Below are positions 60,204-64,000 of a DNA stretch of 64,000 nt, piece after piece (within the stretch, counting starts at the first letter, position 1; every line of letters starts with the position of its first letter). The stretch is from assembly GCF_000478885.1 (NCBI RefSeq), contig NC_022567.1, positions 2,232,001 to 2,296,000 of the forward strand. The letters run 5' to 3'. The stretch is from Adlercreutzia equolifaciens DSM 19450. Lineage in GTDB: Bacteria > Actinomycetota > Coriobacteriia > Coriobacteriales > Eggerthellaceae. Position numbers and translations under genes: made by a program. Below the pieces are notes generated by a model. That model made no database searches. It saw nothing but the letters and a program-made list of their open reading frames with translations, and was not told where the DNA came from.

Positions 60204-60237
60204 ATTGTAGCCAAAAGTTAGACTATGTAAACCCTAA
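60204..60237 (-). promoter_or_regulatory. feo promoter with overlapping TTAG/CTAA site
   Basis: Minus strand: -35 TTTACA (60226-60231), 16-bp spacer, -10 TACAAT (60204-60209). TTAGGGTTTACATAGTCTAA (60218-60237) covers the -35 region and has DtxR-like TTAG/CTAA ends with imperfect dyad symmetry. Confidence 0.6.
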
Positions 60238-60363
60238 AAGTTTGCTTTTTCATACTTTGTCACGTGAGCGCGAAACTCGCACAGTCCGCCTGAAACGCCC
60301 CTCCAAAGAGCGGGCGACGTGGTATCCTTTATCCTATCTGACCTCTTTGAAGAAGGATGATTC

Positions 60364-61938
60364 ATGGCGCAACGCATCGATCGGGCCGCCTCGTTCGGCC
60401 AGAACCTGTACGTGGACACGCGTGGAGCAGCCGGCGAGCCGGTGCCTTTCACCCAAGCCGTCATCAACGGCCTGGCCCAAGGCGGCGGTCTCTACGTTCC
60501 CGAAGAGCTGCCGACGCTGAGCCTTGACGAGATCTGCGCTCTGGCGCGTCTCCCCTACGCCCAGCGGGCGGCCGCCATCTACAAGGCGTTCAACGTCGAC
60601 CTGCCCGACGAGGCCATCGACGAGCTCATGGGCCGCGCCTATGGCGACAATTTCGACGATGAGGCCATCTGCCCTATTACCTCACTGGACGAGAGCACCC
60701 ACATCCTGGAGCTGTGGCACGGGCCGACGAGTGCCTTCAAGGACATGGCCCTGCAGTGCCTACCCCACTTCTTCTCGGCCAGCGCCGAGAAGCTGCGCGA
60801 GGAGGGGACGCTCGATCACGAGTTCATGATCCTCGTGGCCACCTCCGGCGACACCGGCAAGGCCGCCCTGGAGGGTTTCAAGGGCGTAGACGGCGTTTCC
60901 ATCGGGGTGCTGTTCCCCGATGGCGGCGTGAGCGACATCCAGCGCAAGCAGATGGTCACCACCACCGGAGACAACGTGCAGGTGTGGGCCGTGCGCGGCA
61001 ATTTCGACGACTGCCAGACCGGCGTCAAGCACGCCTTTGCCGATGAGAAGTTCGCCGAGAAGTTGCTGGACGAGTACCGCATCGCCCTTTCCAGCGCCAA
61101 CTCCATCAACTGGGGGCGGCTGCTGCCTCAGGTGGTCTATTACATCTCCAGCTATGCCGAACTCGTGGCGGCGGGCAAGATCGAAGCCGGATGCCCCATC
61201 GACGTGTGCGTTCCCACGGGCAACTTCGGCAACATCCTGGCCGCTTGGTACGCCAAGCAAATCGGGGTGCCCATCGAACGGCTGCTGTGCGCCAGCAACG
61301 ACAACCGCGTGCTCACCGACTTCATCAACACCGGCACCTACGACATCTCCGACCGCGAGTTCATTCTTACCTCCTCTCCCTCGATGGACATTCTCGTCTC
61401 CTCCAACCTCGAGCGCCAGCTCTTCGAGCTCACGGGCCGCAATGGCGAGGCTATTCGCCAGTGGATGGCCGATCTGGCCGACGCCCGCTGCTTCCGTGTA
61501 GACGCCGAGACGTTCCACCGCGTGCGGGAGAACTTCAGCGCCGATTCCGTGGACAACGCCACCTGTCTCGCCACCATCCGCGAAGTGCTCGACGCCCACG
61601 ACTACCTGCTGGATCCCCACACCGCCGTGGCCTACGCCGCCGCTCAGAACCTGCGCGGCGAGAACCCCGTCCTCATCGCCTCCACGGCCCACTGGGCAAA
61701 ATTCGGCAACAACGTCTACCGGGCGATTCACGGCATCGAGCCTTCTGGCGAGCTGCCCGCGGACGTGGCCGCGCTCACCGGTTGCGAGCTGAACAAGCTC
61801 ATCGCCGAGGAAACGGGCAAGCATCACATCCCCGCCGGACTTGCCAACCTGGATACAATGCAAGTACGATTCACCGAAGTTATCGACAACGACGTCGAGG
61901 CCATCGAGGACGCCGCCGAGGCGTTCCTCACCCGCTAG
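60364..61938 (+). CDS. thrC: Threonine synthase
   Basis: A 524-residue PLP enzyme that makes threonine from O-phosphohomoserine. The PLP lysine is K126 in GPTSAFKDMALQ. MILVATSGDTGKAALEGF and VPTGNFGNILAAWYAKQIGV are phosphate-binding and family blocks. It is the longer (E. coli/fungal-like) type. ATG at 60364 follows AAGAAGGATGATTC. Monocistronic or with the ModE-like gene 28 nt later. Confidence 0.96.
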   Translation: MAQRIDRAASFGQNLYVDTRGAAGEPVPFTQAVINGLAQGGGLYVPEELPTLSLDEICALARLPYAQRAAAIYKAFNVDLPDEAIDELMGRAYGDNFDDEAICPITSLDESTHILELWHGPTSAFKDMALQCLPHFFSASAEKLREEGTLDHEFMILVATSGDTGKAALEGFKGVDGVSIGVLFPDGGVSDIQRKQMVTTTGDNVQVWAVRGNFDDCQTGVKHAFADEKFAEKLLDEYRIALSSANSINWGRLLPQVVYYISSYAELVAAGKIEAGCPIDVCVPTGNFGNILAAWYAKQIGVPIERLLCASNDNRVLTDFINTGTYDISDREFILTSSPSMDILVSSNLERQLFELTGRNGEAIRQWMADLADARCFRVDAETFHRVRENFSADSVDNATCLATIREVLDAHDYLLDPHTAVAYAAAQNLRGENPVLIASTAHWAKFGNNVYRAIHGIEPSGELPADVAALTGCELNKLIAEETGKHHIPAGLANLDTMQVRFTEVIDNDVEAIEDAAEAFLTR

Positions 61939-61966
61939 GCCTCCCGGGAACGGAAGCGATGCCATC

Positions 61967-62311
61967 ATGGGCCAGTTGAAGAACCTCTCCACCACCGTCC
62001 GCCTCACCGTGGCGAACCCCTCTTCCGAGAACAAGTCCGCCTTCGGACCGGGCATCGCCAAGCTCTGCCTGGGCGTGCGCGAGATGGGCTCCCTCAACGC
62101 GGCCGCCAAGGGCATGCGCATGGCCTACAGCAAGGCCTGGCGCATCATCAAAGACACCGAGGAGACACTCGACGTGCAGCTCCTCCTGCGCGACGGGGCT
62201 CACGGCTCCACGCTCACCGAGGACGGAAACCGCCTCCTCGATGCCTACCTGGCCATCGAGGAGCACCTCTCAGCCGAGGCCGATCGTCTCTTCAAGGAGA
62301 TGACCCGCTAG
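61967..62311 (+). CDS. ModE-like winged-helix regulator
   Basis: A 114-residue protein with only the N-terminal ModE/LysR-like DNA-binding domain: GPGIAKLCLGVREMGSLNAA, AKGMRMAYSKAWRIIKDTEE, then LLRDGAHGSTLTEDGNRLLD. There is no molybdate-binding (Mop) domain. Genes of this type often control molybdoenzymes; the window has one, at 46218, but no direct link is visible. Start ATG at 61967 has a weak ribosome site (GGAACGGAAG). Confidence 0.85.
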   Translation: MGQLKNLSTTVRLTVANPSSENKSAFGPGIAKLCLGVREMGSLNAAAKGMRMAYSKAWRIIKDTEETLDVQLLLRDGAHGSTLTEDGNRLLDAYLAIEEHLSAEADRLFKEMTR

Positions 62312-62601
62312 ACGGGCTCGATCTCTATGGTAAGCGAACTCCCCCGGGGCTGAAGCCCCTCGGAGCGCACGCGCAGACGCCAGCCAGGAACGCTCATCTC
62401 CTGGGCGGTGGGGGCGGCAGAACCGCCTTCGCCGCCTCTGCTGGCAGCGCACTCCCCTTCCCCTCCATCTACGGGCCAGGGCACTGCCTTCGCAGAGCGG
62501 GCCGCCTCGAGAGCCGGATCGCTGCCGAAACGGTACAGGCACCCGAAGCACGTATCCATGTCATCGAACAGGGTGCTCTCGCAAACTGGGCAGATTTTCA
62601 T
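62308..62601 (-). CDS. Small zinc-ribbon protein
   Basis: A 97-residue protein starting MKICPVCESTLFDDMDTCFG with two CxxC pairs (a zinc ribbon), a low-complexity Gly/Ala middle, and a conserved-looking end (PGWRLRVRSEGLQPRG). AAGGAGAC precedes the ATG. Its stop overlaps the convergent ModE-like gene, and its start overlaps the end of the DUF192-like gene, so it belongs to the tad-like operon. Function is unknown. Confidence 0.75.
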   Translation of the reverse strand: MKICPVCESTLFDDMDTCFGCLYRFGSDPALEAARSAKAVPWPVDGGEGECAASRGGEGGSAAPTAQEMSVPGWRLRVRSEGLQPRGSSLTIEIEPV

Positions 62602-63074
62602 CGATGTCTCCTTCTCTTGGTTTCGTTCTTAACCGCTCCTCTGCCGCCCGACGTTTCCGGAGCGGCCTGAGTTCTTGCGAGAGCGGGCGCCCTCGGCTTT
62701 CTGCGTCGCGGAGCATCGGGGAGCAGGCACACATCGCCTCGGACGAACCAGGGCCCCGGCCGGGCAAAGCGCTCCACTACCGCCCAGGCTCGACCGCAAC
62801 GCAGGCGCGCCCCCGGCAGCACGAGACGATGAACCGCTATCACCCGGCCCCTCCTGTCGAGAAAGGCAACGTCCAGAGGATGCCGCATCGTCAGCGTGTG
62901 CACATCGCGACAGCGCGGGAACACCATGACCGTAGAATCCGGCCTGCGTCCCGCCAATCCGCGCAACCGCAGAAGCGGACTTGAAGCTACCACCCATCGG
63001 CCCTCGAAGGGGGCGCGATCGCCATCCCTTACCGTGCAAAGACGCGCAAACGCCGTTTTTGCGTCTCCCCTCAT
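62598..63074 (-). CDS. DUF192-family protein
   Basis: A 158-residue protein. The ATG at 63074 overlaps the upstream stop as ATGA, which settles the start against the longer frame. FEGRWVVASSPLLRLRGLAG, TMRHPLDVAFLDRRGRVIAV and GRAWAVVERFA are the DUF192 pattern. Its neighbours are a TadE-like gene and an exported protein, a setting in which DUF192 genes are common in Actinomycetota. The basic C-terminal tail is probably disordered. Confidence 0.82.
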   Translation of the reverse strand: MRGDAKTAFARLCTVRDGDRAPFEGRWVVASSPLLRLRGLAGRRPDSTVMVFPRCRDVHTLTMRHPLDVAFLDRRGRVIAVHRLVLPGARLRCGRAWAVVERFARPGPWFVRGDVCLLPDAPRRRKPRAPALARTQAAPETSGGRGAVKNETKRRRHR

Positions 63075-63517
63075 CCCATCGGCGCATTTACTTGAAGGAC
63101 CACGCATAGCACGTCGCCCACCCATGTGCAGCTGAGTGCGAGCCATGAGCACCGCCCTCCTTCCTTGACTCCCGTCCATACTCCTTCTTGGCCACTGGCT
63201 ACCAGTGCCCACCCGCGTTCCTCCAGCTCGCCAACGAGGCGATTGGGCAGGCCGTCCCCCTCCTCAACGAAGGAGACCACCGACCAGTCGTCGTTGGCCC
63301 GCAGCTCCTCGCGACCGTCCACATCAACCACTTCCTCGGCGAACCAGTTGGGGGCCTCCCACGCCGCGCGCAGACCGACGTCGGGCTCAAGCTCCCCTGG
63401 CGCCCCGGGCAGCATGGCCTCCCCCATCGGTTGCCCCAAAGCCAGAGCGAGCAGGGGGGCCAGGACAAGCGCGAGGGCACACCCGAATCGACGGCGCCAT
63501 GTCTTCCCGGCACCCAT
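63071..63517 (-). CDS. Exported hypothetical protein of the tad-like operon
   Basis: A 148-residue protein with an N-terminal basic start and hydrophobic segment (GCALALVLAPLLALALG), so secreted or membrane-anchored. The rest (WFAEEVVDVDGREELRANDD, LVGELEERGWALVASGQEGV) resembles small alpha/beta exported proteins without a known family. Start and stop overlap the neighbouring genes, so it is translationally coupled. Confidence 0.8.
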   Translation of the reverse strand: MGAGKTWRRRFGCALALVLAPLLALALGQPMGEAMLPGAPGELEPDVGLRAAWEAPNWFAEEVVDVDGREELRANDDWSVVSFVEEGDGLPNRLVGELEERGWALVASGQEGVWTGVKEGGRCSWLALSCTWVGDVLCVVLQVNAPMG

Positions 63518-63957
63518 CAGAGCAGCACCCCCGGCCGATAGGCGTCCACCGTCAGATCGACTTCGTGGACGAGCCTCGGAAGCGAGACACCGAACACCTC
63601 GTCTTTAAGCCCCAGCCCGAAAAGCGTAGGGGCAAAGGAGAGACGTCCGCAATAGCGCTGATAGGAGCCTGCCCGCCCCTGAACCGTTACCTCGATTGCC
63701 AGGTTGGAAGTACCCAAAGCCCCCTCCAGCTCGCTTTCCACAAGAGCGGCCACCTCGGCCGGCCCCTGGCCCGCATCGGGCGACGGAGCATAGGCGCAGA
63801 TGGCTTGACGGGCCAGCTGGTCAAAAGCCGCGCATGCCTCGAAAAACGACAGCGCGTTCACGACGATGACGGCGAGCACAATGGCCACGGGAAGGACGAC
63901 AGCCAGCTCGACGGTAGCCTGACCCGCATCCCCGCGCTCCTTTCGCAGAACGTCCAT
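63517..63957 (-). CDS. TadE-like pilus assembly protein
   Basis: A 146-residue protein with the TadE/TadG-type N-terminus: basic residues, then GQATVELAVVLPVAIVLAVI as a membrane segment with the conserved Gln-Ala-x-Val-Glu, followed by an external domain. It would be a pseudopilin of a Flp/Tad pilus. The start lies 3 nt after the stop of the gene that enters from the right edge. Confidence 0.85.
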   Translation of the reverse strand: MDVLRKERGDAGQATVELAVVLPVAIVLAVIVVNALSFFEACAAFDQLARQAICAYAPSPDAGQGPAEVAALVESELEGALGTSNLAIEVTVQGRAGSYQRYCGRLSFAPTLFGLGLKDEVFGVSLPRLVHEVDLTVDAYRPGVLL

Positions 63958-63960
63958 AGC

Positions 63961-64000
63961 TCACTCCCATCTCTCGAGATACGTCGGAGCGCCGACGATG
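63961..64000 (-). CDS. C-terminal end of a gene cut by the right edge
   Basis: On the minus strand an open frame enters from the right edge and ends IVGAPTYLERWE with TGA at 63961-63963, immediately before the TadE-like gene. It is too short to identify; the position suggests another tad gene. Confidence 0.4.
   Translation of the reverse strand, partial: IVGAPTYLERWE

Overview
The window is high-GC chromosomal DNA of the Eggerthellaceae type (class Coriobacteriia, gut Actinomycetota). This assignment is inferred from gene content and is not proven: a Tat-exported flavoprotein reductase next to a membrane-spanning LuxR-type regulator, a Tat-exported molybdopterin oxidoreductase operon with its own TorD-like chaperone, a haem-binding sensor kinase, a DUF5692-like membrane protein, and frequent GTG starts behind strong Shine-Dalgarno sequences.

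Positions 1 to about 14,250 are an accessory island with visibly lower GC. A minus-strand operon runs excisionase-like HTH, hsdM, hsdS, hsdR, YgjP-like metallopeptidase, ImmA/IrrE-like metallopeptidase (cut by the left edge). Overlapping stop and start codons tie its distal genes together. Upstream lie paired palindromes, a small ORF, relics of an ISL3 transposase and of a Fic protein, a complete IS256-family element, a KAP-family P-loop ATPase, and a divergent membrane-anchored coiled-coil protein. This is the best place in the window for an undescribed defence-type system.

14,250-29,100 returns to core-like sequence: a CoiA-like zinc protein with a TetR regulator and divergent DUF5692 protein, msrA, fic, guaA, a tyrosine phosphatase, a rhodanese, a zinc/cadmium efflux operon (ArsR/CadC repressor, HMA protein, P1B ATPase), a baeRF-family protein, a patatin, and rplJ-rplL with an L10 leader.

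29,200-43,700 holds the LuxR/flavoprotein pair, a large Gly-rich membrane protein, a PIN toxin-antitoxin pair, hisS, leuCDB, a peptidoglycan-binding-domain protein, a polyprenyl synthase and a RelE/Phd pair.

43,980-54,000 is a respiratory block: a DmsAB-like oxidoreductase with TorD chaperone and cytochrome-like membrane protein, an AAA/DUF4143 ATPase, an OmpR-type regulator with a c-haem (CxxCH) histidine kinase, and a sortase. The regions upstream of the oxidoreductase operon and of the kinase/sortase pair share a four-fold TAAG/TTAA direct repeat in nearly the same register, which suggests one regulon.

54,100-64,000 carries tRNA-Leu(UAA), a Ppx/GppA phosphatase, a DivIC-like protein, a DtxR-type regulator, the feoA-feoA-feoB-Cys-rich iron uptake cluster with iron-box-like sites, thrC, a ModE-like HTH protein, a zinc-ribbon protein, and the end of a TadE-containing operon that runs off the right edge.

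All calls were made by eye from sequence and translated products. No database search was run.
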